Assembly: GCA_003415625.1 (NCBI GenBank)
Contig: PYIU01000006.1
Location: 3,162,001-3,226,000 of the forward strand
From: Aquanectria penicillioides
Taxonomy: Eukaryota; Ascomycota; Sordariomycetes; Hypocreales; Nectriaceae
Reading direction: 5' to 3'
Length of the DNA stretch: 64,000 nucleotides
Shown: piece by piece, positions 32,830 through 45,345 of the stretch
How positions within the stretch are numbered: the first letter of the stretch is position 1
Layout of the letters: the number at the start of each line of letters is the position of its first letter
Translations under genes and position numbers: made by a program
The notes under the pieces: model-generated
Databases searched by the model: none
What the model was told of the DNA's origin: nothing
Seen by the model: the letters and a program-made list of their open reading frames with translations, nothing else

Positions 32830-34187
32830 TATCGCCTGCGGGGGATTTCTCCTCGATCGTGATATGAATGACGGATGAGGGTTTCATAGACGTCCACAAC
32901 GGGGCGCGAAACTGCCAATCTACAGTGACAGGCGCAGACCTAGGCCTCATCAGAAAAAAACCAGGATACGACCCATTATTGCAGCTGGAGATTAATAAGC
33001 AATGGCCGTTGACGCCGATTCCACCAGGTTGGCTTGCCGTGCGAATGGAGCTCAGCGTTTTACGTCAGTTTTAGCTTTGGCACATCGCTGTTAGGCGGTT
33101 TCAAAGGGTCACGTCGCGTTTCGTTTCGTTTCGTTTGGCGGCCACGTTGATCTCTGCTCTGAACAACAGTCGACTTCTTCAACAAAACTGACAATATCTT
33201 TCACAAAGGCGCTGCATATCCAGATACATGTCCTCCACCTCTCCCGAGATATCTTAATGCATACCAACAACCACACCTCCCAAAGCAAAAAAAAAAAAAA
33301 AGACGACCGGGTTCAATATCCCTCAACAATGCATCCAGCACAAAAGACACGAAACACCTCCCCCGACTCGACCCGTGTATCGTATCGCGACCAGGCGGAT
33401 CCAGAATTAGTGGGAGGAGTCGAGAGCAAGACACCTCTCCGAGAACAAACAGGTAAAACAAATAACCAAAAAAAAAAACGAGGTAAAAAAGTAACAGGAC
33501 ACAAATGCAGCAATGACTCGACTCTCAAAACTTTTTTCTTTTTCCTTTCCAATACTGGCCCTTCTCTTCCTTCGTTGCCACTTTCCATCTCAAATCGCCA
33601 TCACGTCCGCGGTACCACCCTTGAAGCGCGCCCAGAGCGAAGAAACCGGGACTCGCGCGTCGTCGTCACGGTCTTCTCGGGCGCTCAGACAGGATATTAT
33701 GTTGGGTATAGTAGTAGTCGTTGTCGTCGCCGAAGCAACCCCCTCAGCGCCGACGCAGAGCAGCAGCCAGAGGGGGGTTGCCCGTGTAGCTGTCTAGACG
33801 TAACGTCGTAAAAGCGTCATAATCGTCAAGTAATGGTCGTAGGTCTTTGTCGGGGTACAATATTTTGAGGGTATTCCAGCTCGCCTTTGGCAAGCTTCTC
33901 GTGACCTTCCGTTATGGTTGCCCATTTGTTGAATAATTCCTGTATCCTGATCTCCTATCCCATACTCATCGGTTTGCATCATCATCAAATCGCCAGACAC
34001 ATCTCTGTCGATTCAGGCTTTGTCGTAAAATCCCACGTAAAACTATATGCGAGGAGCTCCATCGAGCTCAGCCAAGTCAGTATTACAAGTCGTAAAATCA
34101 AAGTGCCGTGCATAATGTCGGTCGTCGCATTCATTAACGTCACTGGTCAGTCAGCAGCGTCGCGACGTCGGGGGACGATGCCTCGGC
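32830..34187. other. Intergenic, 1.36 kb
   Basis: Promoter side of the MDR gene and 3' side of the RRM/R3H gene. It has A-rich runs at about 33285-33301 and 33471-33480. No gene recognised. Confidence 0.55.
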
Positions 34188-36158
34188 TTAGTGATACCGG
34201 GAGGCATTGGTAGAGCTGGATCCGACGCGAGCGCCGTTGTCGGATGAGTCTGCGACGACGTTAGCACGATGCCACCGTCACGCCAAGTCGGGAGACCTAC
34301 CACTGCCGCGCTGAACGTGACCGTTGGCACGACGTCCCGCAAACCCAGCGGCGTTCTCCCACTCGGGTCCGCGGGGCTGTCGCTCGGGGGCGCCCTTGGC
34401 GTTGCCGTTGGCGCTGGGCCGCTGGCTCCCGATGGCGCCAGGCGTGCTCCGCTGGTTCTGGAGTGCGGCCGGCTCGAAGGAGCCCAGGCTCAGGCCGCTG
34501 AGGCTGTTGAGGAGGGCAGGGTCATTCTTGGGGCCGGGGGTGCCGGTGCTGCCGGGGTGGATAGGCGCGGCACCAATGTAGTCGCCGAAGCGAGCGGTGG
34601 ATCCGGGGCCATGTTGTTGATCCCAGAGGGAGCCAGGTAGCTGGAGGAGGCCTGCGAAGGGCTGGGGGTGAAGGAGCGGAGGTCGGCAAAGCTCTTGGCG
34701 GCACGGAGGTTGTTGGGGATGCCGTTGCCGTCGGGGCTGCCGGGGAGCTCCAGAGTGGGACCCTGTCGGCCAAGGACGTGAGAGTAGGTGCTGCTGGCGG
34801 CACGGGAGTCGCGGTCGGCGGCAAAGTCGAAGGTGGCGGCTCGGCTCAGCCCGCGCTTGTGCATGTCGAGGCTGTTGGCGGGCTGGTTGTGCACGTTGGT
34901 CGTGGGCGAGGGCTGCTGGCGCTTGAGAACCGTGAGCTGTCGGGACTCGGCCTCGCCGATGGACTGGTGCTCCAGGCCCATGTGGTGGGCGAGGATGTGG
35001 ATGGATCGGCGGTGCTCCGGGGCGATGCCGGGGGGAATACGAGAATCTCTCGAGAATCGTCACGCCGGAACATGACCAGCTCGGTGTAGAACTCGAGCGT
35101 CTGGGGGTCGTTCAAGTCAACGTCGCCTGAAAAGGTTAGTCTGGAACGACATCAGGGGAACGACCTTCATACCCAACATACCGAGGTGGGAAGTAGCCCT
35201 CGCCTGGGCCTGAGACAGTCCTCCGAGGGACTGGATAGAGCTCTGCTGGTGCAGCATCGGGGCTCGGTGCTGCTCCTCGAGCTGGCCGCGCCTCTCACGC
35301 TTCTCTCGCTCAATGCGTTCGCGCTCGGCCTCGGGAAGCATCTTCTTGTACTCGACACGCAGCTTGCGTCCGTGGACATCCATGCCGTTCATCGCTTCGA
35401 TAACCATGCGAGTGTCCTCCGCAGACTGGAAGTTGGCAAACGCGAGACCTCGGAAAACGCCATTGTCGAAGTGGTAGTTGAAGGCGTAGGGCTGGGGCAG
35501 ATGCATCTCAAGCATAATGGACGCCAGAGTCTCCTTCCTCACCGCAAAGGGGATGTTCTTGATCACGATGGCGGTAGGAATCAACTGGTCGGCGTCGGAA
35601 GACGTGGATCGAAGATCGGTTGGGGAGCCGTGAGAGCCGGGCTGGTCGACACGGAGGCCGCCGTTGGGCATGTTGTTGCCCATGCCGCCCGAGAAGGGCT
35701 GAAGGCCTCCGTGGATGCCGAGACCGCTGTGGTCGGTCCAGTTCTGTGTGTCTCGTCAGTGAAGGATCCAATGGGGACGAGAGTCAATGACATACCTGAG
35801 GCAGGGCAGCTCGTCGGTTGACGCTCCTCCTCTGGCCAGGGCCGTTGACGGCACCGTTGACGGTGGCGACGCCCGAGGTGTTGTAGTTCCAGGCCTGGCC
35901 ATTGTCTAGCATGTATCCGGGCATGCCTCCAGCCATGTTGTCCATGCCTCGGGGGTTGTATCCAGCTCCAAGCCTTTCGGTCGGGTACAGACCAGCGGAT
36001 CCTAGAGGGTTGTCAAAAGGGCGTTGCGACTGGCGAGGAAGCGACATACCGGCGCCAAACGCACCGGCTCCGCCAAAGTTGGGCCTCGACGAGTTTGGAG
36101 AACGGCTGGTCGAGGTGCCATAGTCCAGATAGCCTATGTCGTGCGGTTGTTGCGTCAT
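34188..36158 (-). CDS. RRM + R3H RNA-binding protein (Pin4/Cip1-like); two apparent 1-bp deletions
   Basis: Four exons: 36158-35796, 35743-35182, 35126-34301 and 34249-34188, with introns of 52, 55 and 51 nt. A low-complexity N-terminus (residues 1-155) precedes an RRM (TAIVIKNIPFAVRKETL as RNP2 region, GVFRGLAFANF as RNP1). A basic helix (EAERERIEREKRERRGQ) and an R3H domain (LEFYTELVMFRRDD, then HRRSIHILAHHMGL) follow. The rest is Ser/Pro/Asn-rich, ending SSSTNASRYH. This architecture is that of fungal Pin4 and fission yeast Cip1/Cip2, linked to cell-cycle and stress mRNA control. The frame shifts at a G6 run (35030-35035) and a G4 run (34605-34608). Adding one base at each gives 1815 nt, 604 residues. 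A further in-frame 48-nt GT..AG stretch (36002-36049) is treated as coding. Confidence 0.85.
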
Positions 36159-39100
36159 TGTCCCGAGGGAATCCAGTGTGGCAAGCGACTACTGATTTCA
36201 CCACAGCAGCCAACCGATCGCGCAAGGGACGAGAGGAATAGGGGGAGAGGGATGGTGATGCGCTGGTTAGTTGGGCTGCATCAATCGGTTGTTGAATCTC
36301 ACGATGGTGGTCAAGCCAAGGGAGGACGAGGCCACGAGGGGGGCAGTGTTGCCTGATATAGATGAATGCTCAGTAGAATCAGAGGCGGTAGTCAAGGATT
36401 CGAAAGACGTCTCCGTCGACTCTGAGTGGATGGGCGTAGACGGGGACTAGAGCGAGGCTTCAGCCAACGAGAATCGCGCAGTCGATGTATCGAGGATAAC
36501 CGAGTGGCGACGGTGATGCAGCAGCAGAGACGACCAACACAGTGAAGGAGGCCGAGGAGTTGCAGGCGTGGCGGAGCAGGTGTCAGGGCGTCACAGCGTC
36601 AGGTCTGGTCGCGGTCGGTCGCTGAAGAAAGCAGCCGGGACGAACCACTACGGGAGGGTAGCTGGGGGATTCAAGGATCGCCTCGAGTCGAGGGGCAGCC
36701 GGCGTTCGTCAGAGGAAAAGAAGTCGGGGACGACTGGGCTGGGCTTGAGGAGAAGAGGTGAGAGCGACGAGGAGAGCAGAGGAGGAAAAAAAGAGAGAGG
36801 AAGAAAAAAAAAGAAGAAAAGGAGATGGGATCAGCAATAGTCCGCGATGGATGGGTATGATGGGGACGGGGGACGGAGACGGAAGAAGGGGAAAAGAGAT
36901 GATGGGACGGGGGGGAGAAGAGAGAGCTCAGGGCGGTGGTGTGTGGTTATGGTTACGGTTGGGGAGGTGACGGACAGTCGACGACGGGAAGAAGACGACA
37001 GGACAGGATGGGATAGTGGGAAGAGTGGTTCCCGTGCGTGGGAAATAATCGAACTGGGACAAGAGGACGAGACGGGGTGGTGAGTGGAGGTTTTTTTTCC
37101 TGGGACGAGGGGGGTCACAGAGTGGCTTTCGGCCGTGCGAGATGAGCCCCGCGACACTGTGATCCCCATGCCCCCTCGACCGCCCTCCACTGAAAGGAGC
37201 CCCCGCTGCACGCCCTTGCACAGCGGTGCACGCTCTTCTGCATGCGCTGCACGGTGCATGCCTCCCCCTACGGCTTGCAGTCGACAAGCTATTGCGAGCC
37301 CTGACCTGGCTGCTTCTGGCTGGTCTCTAGCGGGCTGGTTAGCGGTCTAGTGGGTCTGCTCGCTGTAGGCCGCCCACCCACTGTGGAGATTTGACGGCCT
37401 GGTCCATGTCCGGCCAGCGGTTTGCAGAGGGGGGGGAGAGCGAGATGCATTTGCATAGGTTGCCATTTTCAATTTGACCTTCATTCCATGGGATACCTGG
37501 GATGCCTCTGGCCGCTGGGGCGAGGGACCAGTCGCATGCGCGAGGCTCGCCTCGTCGACGACACTGGTCATAGGGCTGCGTGATTTCACGTAATCTTGCT
37601 GCTGGCCCGGACGGTGATCTGCCTGCCACCTACGCAACGACGAGAAACGCCTCCCGCGTGATCTTTGTGCTCTAGCGCTCTCCTTCATCCCTCTGACTAC
37701 ACAGTAGAGACTGGTTTTCAGGGCTCCCAGGTGGCAGTGGCAGTGACAGTGGCAGATGGCCCCACAGTGTGAGCCCTGGCCAAGGCCACACTGGTTGGCT
37801 ACTTTTCCAGGCACTGGTGGGCCGGGCGGGTGGAGTGGAGGATGGGATGGATGAGCGGTGGGATTTTTTCTTCCTGTCCTCTACTGAATGAGAGAGGCAT
37901 CCATTGGAACAGAAATAACCTTCTCCATAGCCCAGGGCCAAGAACACATAGCCTCGAGCACAGAGCCAAGGCACAGAGCCAGGGCACGGAGCCAGAGCAC
38001 GCTGAAGCCAGATTATCATTGTCTGCGTCTTCCGCGTTTGGTCTGGCCTGGTCTGACCTTGTTGGTCTGTGTGTCTATGTTGTGCTTCCGGTTGTGCAGC
38101 AGCTCTCCCCACGGCCGCTTTTGGGCCGTCCACGTCCAATCCCTTTTCGTCTCCGTCAACGCGGCAGAACGACCGACTGCATGCATCTGTCACCGGGCAG
38201 CAGATGCCGCAGCGATACCGATCAAGTCCTTTCATTTGTGCATTTTTCTTTCGAGTCTGTTCTGTCCCAAGACCTGTTTTGCGCCTGTTGCCGCAGTACT
38301 CTGTTCCGCATGTCTCAAGCAAGACTCTTGTTCTTGGCCTCTGAAACATCATCTCACCCTCACCGTCTCTCATTCATTAACCAACGCAATTAAGCGTCGA
38401 GGAAAGAGCCCAGATTGTCTGCCAGATCCAGTACGACGACCTCATCTCGCCTCATCCCATCTCCTTTTCGTTCTTATTTTTTTTTTTATGTGGTTTTTTC
38501 ACTCGCTCAGCTCAGCTCAGCTCAGCTCAGCTCAGGCGGGCCTCAAAGTTCAGACCTGCCGGCCCTGCTCCCCGGACAAATACCTACCTACCTACCTATT
38601 GCTAGCTCGCACAAGGGGGAGAGAAGACCCGTTAGCCGACCCGGTGGTGACCATTTCTGTCGTGCTCCTTGGTCCCAGGTCCCAGATGGTCCAAGACCCT
38701 CGCAAGCCAATCTACCGTCCCAGTGTCTTGTAATTATTTTTGCTTTGTCTTGGGGAACCCTCCCTTTTGGCTTCGGCCATTGACCCATGGATCATGGCGT
38801 CGCTTGAAATCTCCCTCAAATTCCCCTGCCCGTCCACCCCGAACCGGCCGGCAACGAAGCATTGCCAGTCAACAACAGACGGAACGAAATCGTCGAGGAA
38901 AGCCACGTGTAGATAGATGAGGCACAGATCTGGCGGTGGCTCAGGCATACCGCTGCCGTTGCCGTTGCGTTTACCGTCCATTCCCTTGCAGCGTTCCGGC
39001 CCAACACCTGCAGCATTCCACAATCACCACTCCAGATCCCGTCGATGAGATTGGATTGACCAGACGTAAATAAACCGTGACCCCGTACCCGTACGGAGCA

Positions 39101-40751
39101 CCTACTGCGTAACCCCTCCCACGGCTTGTCAGAGCGGCCCGTCGCCGGACGCCAATCGGCGTCATCGTCACCGTGGAGACGCCGCCTTCACTTCACCACC
39201 AGTTCCAGAGAGGAAATCTAAAACCCCCCTATTTCCAAGCGTCTCATTCAGATTTGACCTCATGAACCAAAATATCTCGCCGCCGCGACAACCAGCCGGG
39301 GTCATCCCAACCCACCCGCTCCCCAGGGTCCAGGGCCTTGGTCTGCCCTATCAGGACCGCCCGACGTGCAATGTTTAGGGGCACCGCAAACACGGGAAGA
39401 CGAAGAATCCTGAGAAGGAAAAAGCACCGTCGCGATGCCCAGCAGCCATTCAGCATCGGCACCGGCCCTTGAGCTCGTCGCGAACACAGAGACTATCGTA
39501 GTTTGCCTCTTGATCGGCCTCCGCCTCCAATCTCGTGGCATCCCGGCGAAGCGGATCGCACTGTGACTAGGCGTCATGGCTCAAGAAATCATCCATTCAT
39601 CCATCCATCCATTCACCACCACCACTGCCACCACCATCACCAACATGGCCTGCGGCTACGCTGGCGATCCGACCCGGCTTTTGCAAGGCTCACCCCTTTT
39701 CCCCTCTCCTTCTCGCCTCCCGTCGACCAGCAAATTCGAGAAGCCCGCTAGCGCGTGCCCCCCCCCCCCCCCATTTCCATTTCGCCTCATAATCCCAGAC
39801 TCAAATCTCCAGGGAACCCGCAAAACCGTCCCCCGGGAGATGGCGGCTCAAAGTCACGCGGCCGCTCTCCACCGTCAATCAGCCCCTGAGCCCTGGCTGA
39901 CGGCCGGCTCATAGCATGTACGTACTATGTAAGTTGTGCCTGGAGGGTTGCCTTTGTATTCTTTGCCCTACGTACTCGTGCCTGTCTGGTCCCTTCATAG
40001 CTTGCCAGGCCAGCACTAAACGCCTCCATCCGGCTCACCTCCGCGGATAGCAGCTAAGCCAGCTACGGATACGATGCGGATGCTTGATGTAGACGCGTCT
40101 CTTCATGCCTTTGACAGGCTCTCCCTCCCTGAACGTGGCATTTCACGACGGCACGTGTCTGGACATCGGGTCATGCGCTCGTCGTCTGCCTACGCCCACT
40201 CACATCTCGTCGTCTTCTAGCTGCAGCCCAGGAACCACCAACGCGGCCTTGGTGCTCAGCTCTGTGGGATCGGGGTTTTTTGCCACGCAGATTTCCCAGA
40301 TCCCATCGCCCCAGTCTCCGCCTTAAACCACGAGCGGACAAAGGCCGTTCTTGTCAGCTCCCGCCGTACATGTACAGCAACTCACAGTGCCATGCACCTC
40401 GCTGCATATGCAAGTCGGTTAGCCGCGCTCGGCTCGAGATCGCTACGCTTTGGTTTTAGTGACACCCATCGAAATGCGGAGGCAGCTGAGGGCCCAGCCC
40501 CAATCGCCACTGCCGTCACTCGGAGCTTTTTCTTTTGAGTCAAAGCCTGCACTGTGATCAGGTCCTGGCGCGCTTTTCTTTGTTCATTGCTTATCAGTCT
40601 TTGCTTTGGCCTTCACCTGTGAGTCTCCACCGGCCGTTTCTGCGGCCACATCCAGCATCAAGGGCCGAACCAAGGTTCCGGGTCTGAAGCCACCAATAAT
40701 AAGAGAAGTGTATTATTCTATCATTATGATCGGATCCGTCCGCGTTAAAAT
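36159..40751. other. Long gene-poor stretch, 4.6 kb, GC-normal
   Basis: The part next to the RRM/R3H gene is probably its promoter and leader. It holds a purine-rich stretch on the plus strand (about 36690-37080), which reads as a CT-rich tract in the direction of that gene. Further on are six CTCAG units (38506-38535), a short CCTA repeat near 38585 and a run of 15 C (39758-39772). No open frame here shows a known domain or a plausible exon structure. Confidence 0.5.
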
Positions 40752-41657
40752 CTAATCCAAAACGCCCTTGACAACCTCGACAATGTCCTCCTGAGGAAAG
40801 TCAAACCTGCTCGAGTCGAGCTTGTGGTTATAGTCGCCTCCATATCCGGGCTGGAAGTGGGCCGAGTAGAACTTGGCAACCATGGCCATCATGTTGCCCT
40901 TTTGGACCTCCTCGTCGCTCTCCTTGGCCACCTCTTCAATATCCCGCTTCTCAATCGTCCAGTCGTCGTCTGTGGTTCCCGTTGCGCTCTGCACAGCGTC
41001 GAGCATTTCTCGCTGGGTGACGTAAAAGGAGCTGACGTAGAACGGCTTGTTCTTGTAAGCGGCCAGCTCAGCCTCAGGAAGACTCAACAGCCCAGCAGTG
41101 CTCTCGCCCACGCGCTTGAGGGTAGACGTGTTCATCTTGGTGTTGCCAGTGCCGTACAAGGTTGCCTTGCGGTTCTTGACGTCGATTCCCCAGGCTCCGG
41201 TGCTCATGGACCAGTCAAACCACGGGTTGTTGACCACGGCAATCCAGGTGCCGCCAAGCTCTGTGATGTAGTTTCGACGCTTGGCCTTACCCCAGAGAGG
41301 CATTTGCTCCTTGACCATCTGGGCGGCCTCTGTGTCGCTGCCAAACTCCGTAGGCAGGATGTACTTGACGCCCGCCTTGACCGCAGCCCGGATAAAGACG
41401 TCTTGGACATCCATGGCAAATCGGCCCAGCTGAAGAACCAGGACATCATGGCCCCGGAGTGCAGAGTCTAGAAACTGTTGATCATCGTAAGAGCCCTTCT
41501 CAACAACGACACCCTCGGGGAATGTTGCCGCAGAGTCGGCTCGGGAAATGGCAGTAATTGTGTGGATTTTCTTGGCCAAGAGAGCAGAAAGGGTAACAGA
41601 GCCAACGGTTCCGGTCCCGCCAACCATGGCAATCTTTCGACCGTGAGTAGTAGACAT
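40752..41657 (-). CDS. NmrA-like / isoflavone-reductase-like NAD(P)-binding protein
   Basis: Single exon, 301 residues from ATG 41657 (MSTTHGRKIAMVGG); an upstream in-frame ATG at 41684 would add nine residues. The N-terminal Rossmann motif is AMVGGTGTVGSVTL, followed by HDVLVLQLGRFA and VKAGVKYILPTEFGSD, the block typical of the NmrA/isoflavone-reductase group of atypical short-chain dehydrogenases. Members either reduce small aromatic compounds or act as NAD(P)-sensing regulators. There is no catalytic Tyr-x-x-x-Lys in the usual SDR place, which is normal for the group. The substrate is unknown. It stands alone, with 4.6 kb of gene-poor DNA on its 3' side. Confidence 0.85.
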   Translation of the reverse strand: MSTTHGRKIAMVGGTGTVGSVTLSALLAKKIHTITAISRADSAATFPEGVVVEKGSYDDQQFLDSALRGHDVLVLQLGRFAMDVQDVFIRAAVKAGVKYILPTEFGSDTEAAQMVKEQMPLWGKAKRRNYITELGGTWIAVVNNPWFDWSMSTGAWGIDVKNRKATLYGTGNTKMNTSTLKRVGESTAGLLSLPEAELAAYKNKPFYVSSFYVTQREMLDAVQSATGTTDDDWTIEKRDIEEVAKESDEEVQKGNMMAMVAKFYSAHFQPGYGGDYNHKLDSSRFDFPQEDIVEVVKGVLD

Positions 41658-43006
41658 GTTGAGGTTGTATGTAATTGGTGTCAAAGTTGTTCTGGGTGTA
41701 TCCCGTAGTTATTGCACCGGCGTGATGAGGTCGAGTTGACCATGTCCAGCAAGCAGCAATCGTCTTTTAAATACACGAATTCATCCTGAATCTCCGCTTC
41801 GCTCTCCGCACGTACAGCCCGAAATCCGTACATCATTAAGTCGTCGTCGATTATCTCCGTTGAATTGTAGTGCGGCCTGTCGTTGCGCCGACCTCGATTG
41901 GTCCGCTCGGCGTCCGACTGCATTGTGGGGGACGGAAGGGCACAACATCGATGTCCGCGTGATGACAAAGCTGAAGTCGCTCTCGGGCTCGGGTTTGACA
42001 CATCCTTTGAGAGTGTCTGATGCGGCAGTGATTACAGAAATGAAGATGCAACCGGCTTCACAACGAGGTATCACTGCTGATCAGCCACTGTCACACGGCA
42101 GAAATAACAGGATCCCTTACTTTTGTGTGATTTCCTTTTCCAGCAACGTGCTCTCAATAAAGCAAACATGCATTGTGAAACCGCAACGCCGCACGAACGC
42201 CACCTGGCAGATGCTCGGCTAACGGCAGCCCAGCCACCACCGCCACAGCGGGACATGATCATCTCTAGCCGTGGTTTCAACTGTCGCCGACAACGACACC
42301 TCGGCCAGCGACGAGATGCGCTGATACCTGCCACAAGACGGTGAGCTGCCGCAACGGTTGGCGAGAGAATATATCCGACCTGTTTCGAGTCTTCCATCGC
42401 TGGCCTCGATGCATAGGCGCTGCAGCCATGCGTGCAACCGTCAGACTGCCCGACTGACAGCAGGCAACGTCACAGACAGGCGTCAGGTAAGTCACGGCAT
42501 CTCGACCGCCACGAGTCGGACAAACGCGAAAGAAAGTTCTTTCGAATCCCCAGCCCTCTTTTACTCTGTCTCTTTCTTTTCATCCGGGGCAAACACCCGC
42601 AAGCAAAGTTGCCGCCGTCCTCTCATCATCCGCCTGAGCCCTTCAGCCTTGGTGGTGGCCACCAAAAGTGCGCTCCGGGTTTACTTCGGGCGCCGGACTG
42701 GAGCCTAGTCCAAGGCAAGCGCGCAGCTTACTGGCGTAGCTGCCTCAGACGCAGACGCAGGCGCAGATGGGAAACAACAACATGACTCTAGCCTTCCACT
42801 AAATTTCTGCCACCAAATCGAAACCCATCCCACGTCCTGCGTCCAACGTCCCACGTCCCACTCGCATCTCAACAGCATCAAAACATCGCCATCGACAACC
42901 CGATTCCCACGTTACCGCCGCGTTCGAATTCGCATTTTTTCATCGCCCCATCTCCTATTCGCTCCTGTCCCACCTTTTTTTTCCCTCCCTCGCGACTCGG
43001 TAAACA
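41658..43006. promoter_or_regulatory. Divergent upstream region of the NmrA-like and H2A.Z genes
   Basis: 1.35 kb between oppositely directed genes. It must contain both promoters. No protein-coding gene recognised. The leader before H2A.Z is CT-rich (about 42935-42990). Confidence 0.5.
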
Positions 43007-43807
43007 ATGCCTGGCGGAAAGGGAAAGTCTTCGGGCGGCAAGAGCTCCGGCGGCAAGACGAGCGTCGAGGGCCCCAAGAAGCAGCAGAGCCACTCTGCGC
43101 GAGCCGGTCTGCAGGTGAGTTTTTTTTTTTGACTCTGGCGAGCTGTAGAGCTCGTCGCCTTTGCGCGCACCCCAAGTCCCGCCGCATCCCTCGCATACCT
43201 ACGAAAGCTCGATGCCCGACGCGTCAATCACCTCCTCACGACGAGAAAATTTTGCTTCCACACCGGCGCACCGGTTTCTTCGGCGTGTGACGTCGTGTTT
43301 TCCATCACGCGACCGGGCTTTGACGGAATTTCGATGTTTGGAGGGGGCGCCAGGCCCTAGCGGATGCGCGCAGACAACGGCCGAATCGGGTCGCAAACGG
43401 GACGACCAAGGTGACTAACTTTGTCTCTGCAGTTCCCCTGCGGCCGTGTCAAGCGTTTCCTCAAGCAAAACACCCAGAACAAGATGCGCGTTGGCGCCAA
43501 GGCCGCCGTGTACGTTACTGCGGTGCTCGAATATCTGACCGCCGAAGTTCTCGAATTGGCAGGCGTAAGTTTTGCTTCCCAGCACTGGCAATATTCCCTC
43601 ATGCTAACTCTCGAAAAGAACGCTGCCAAGGACCTCAAGGTCAAGCGTATCACACCCCGCCACCTCCAGCTCGCCATCCGTGGCGACGAAGAGCTCGACA
43701 CCCTCATCCGCGCGACAATTGCATACGGTGGTGTGCTGCCGCACATCAACCGTGCCCTTCTGCTCAAGGTCGAGCAGAAGAAGAAGGCCAAGGCGCTCGA
43801 GGGGTAA
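43007..43807 (+). CDS. Histone variant H2A.Z
   Basis: Replaces H2A in nucleosomes near promoters and is deposited by the SWR1 complex. Three exons: 43007-43114, 43433-43564 and 43619-43807, with introns of 318 and 54 nt. The product is 142 residues: a Gly/Lys/Ser tail ([17 protein letters not shown]), then [20 protein letters not shown], the histone fold, and H2A.Z-specific features ([39 protein letters not shown]). The 318-nt first intron sits just after the tail, at ARAGLQ. The start is the first ATG after an AAAC context. Length and sequence match the family closely. Confidence 0.97.
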
Positions 43808-44196
43808 ACGAACTATTTGGATTTGGTCTTCTTTTTTTTTAGTTTTCAGTCGTGGGCTGTTGGTTTGGGTCGGTAATGCAGGAATGCTTTGTTTCGTTAC
43901 GAGGAGTCTTGAGCTGGGCAAACGCCCCAGAGGGCTTGGATAGCCAGAGCCACGTAGGCATTGGCTGGGAGCTCGGGCTGCCCTAGCTGGAAGCCGTTGG
44001 GGCATGAGTCGTCACATCAACACTGTGGCCCGGGTCTCGTGCCGCAAAAGGGCATGTACAACAACGTTTGTTTGGGTCTGAGTGAGCCGTGGGACGTTGC
44101 TGATGGACTGGTTAGGTAGACGCGGAATACGAGTTTCTCAGTCATTGTCAGTCAATTCGATTCAGTGTTTATCGAGGTATTTGTTGATATGTTTGG
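43808..44196. other. Intergenic between convergent genes, 389 bp
   Basis: 3' ends of H2A.Z and the Cys-rich gene; a T-rich stretch follows the H2A.Z stop. Nothing else seen. Confidence 0.6.
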
Positions 44197-44757
44197 TTAA
44201 TGGCACAGATTCGCTACTCTAGATTCTATCCGTTCTACTCTACGATGCAGTCCTTCCGACTTCGTCTCCTGGTGCTCAATCAAGGTCCATTGGCTCACCT
44301 TGGTCCATGGGCTCCCCCCGGACTCTGACTCGGTCATGGCCTGGGCAAATCGTTCTCGGTAGCATTGGCTTGGGTAGTCGCAGTCTTTGGAGCAATCGTG
44401 CGTGTGGTTGACGATGCGTTCAAGGCGCGCCTCGTGCCTCTGGATCCGCTCAATGTTGTTTCTCTGGCGGCGAACCCTCCGGGGGATGCCGCCGTCACTG
44501 TTCCACGGGGCATATTCAATCTCACGCTCGCGACGCCAGTCGCCATGCTCCTGCCAGCCTTTGAAGTCGAAAGTGGCCTGGCACACGCCGAACTTGTTCT
44601 CCTTTGAAGGCATCTGGCCGATGCAGGCTTGGTGGGAGCACCGGAGGCACCGGCGGGTGGCGCCGAGGGGGTATGTTCCTCCGCAACGGTGGCATTCCCA
44701 CGTCCAGAGCCGAGGTTTCGGGGCGGGCTTGCGCTCTGGGTGCTCAGATGATGACAT
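44197..44757 (-). CDS. Cys-rich, probably zinc-binding protein of unknown function
   Basis: Single exon, 186 residues. After a Pro/Lys-rich start comes WECHRCGGTYPLGATRRCLR, then CSHQACIG and a further Cys (FGVCQATFDF), a spacing suggestive of a zinc ribbon or a degenerate RING-like fold. The middle is Arg-rich (IPRRVRRQRNNIERIQRHEA), and a second Cys set follows (HDCSKDCDYPSQC). I recall similar hypothetical proteins in other sordariomycetes, so it is probably a real gene, but no function is known to me. The coding frame is intact. Confidence 0.65.
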   Translation of the reverse strand: MSSSEHPERKPAPKPRLWTWECHRCGGTYPLGATRRCLRCSHQACIGQMPSKENKFGVCQATFDFKGWQEHGDWRREREIEYAPWNSDGGIPRRVRRQRNNIERIQRHEARLERIVNHTHDCSKDCDYPSQCYRERFAQAMTESESGGSPWTKVSQWTLIEHQETKSEGLHRRVERIESRVANLCH

Positions 44758-45345
44758 GGTGATTTGGTACGTTGGTGTTGATGAGTAGGGACGGGGTGCA
44801 TGAGGAGGAGTGTCGGGTTGTTACAGTCGAGAATCATATAGCCCGAGCAAGAGTGACCAGTCTGCAAACAAGCTGGCAGTTTTTTGTTCGCTGCTGAACA
44901 AGGAGTCAGAGTTCACAATGCGAGTGTTTACGGCAGCAACCTCAACGCCTTTGTCGAACGCAATAACAAGACACCATGTTCAGCTATTCGTCCAACACAT
45001 CAAGAGTATCAGAACGCAAACGCCCCCCATAGCAGTTATCGCCGGGTCCCTAACTGTCATCAACCGAGTTGTTGCTTCGTACAACACGAAAAATTTGTCA
45101 GGTCGCAGTCTTCGGTATTCATTCCACATGTCGGATAGCTCGACATCACTCGCCGACTAGCCATTCACTCGGTTATTCGTCGCGCTGCCCAGCGGTGCTC
45201 CCGCCCTCACTTTGTCCGCAATCACTTGGAACGCTGAAAGTGAGTCGATTGTAGTCGGTAGAATCGGGTGCGTCACGACAGAAAAGCGCTGCCGGCCTGC
45301 CTCACAGACGACAGCTTGGAGGCTGATAACAGACAATCCAGCGGC
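44758..45345. other. Intergenic, 588 bp
   Basis: Upstream of the Cys-rich gene. Short overlapping open frames only; no recognised feature. Confidence 0.5.

Noticed and set aside
36568..36840. Arg/Lys/Gly-rich open frame in a purine tract
   Set aside because: Produced by the purine-rich composition, which reads as a CT-rich leader on the other strand.
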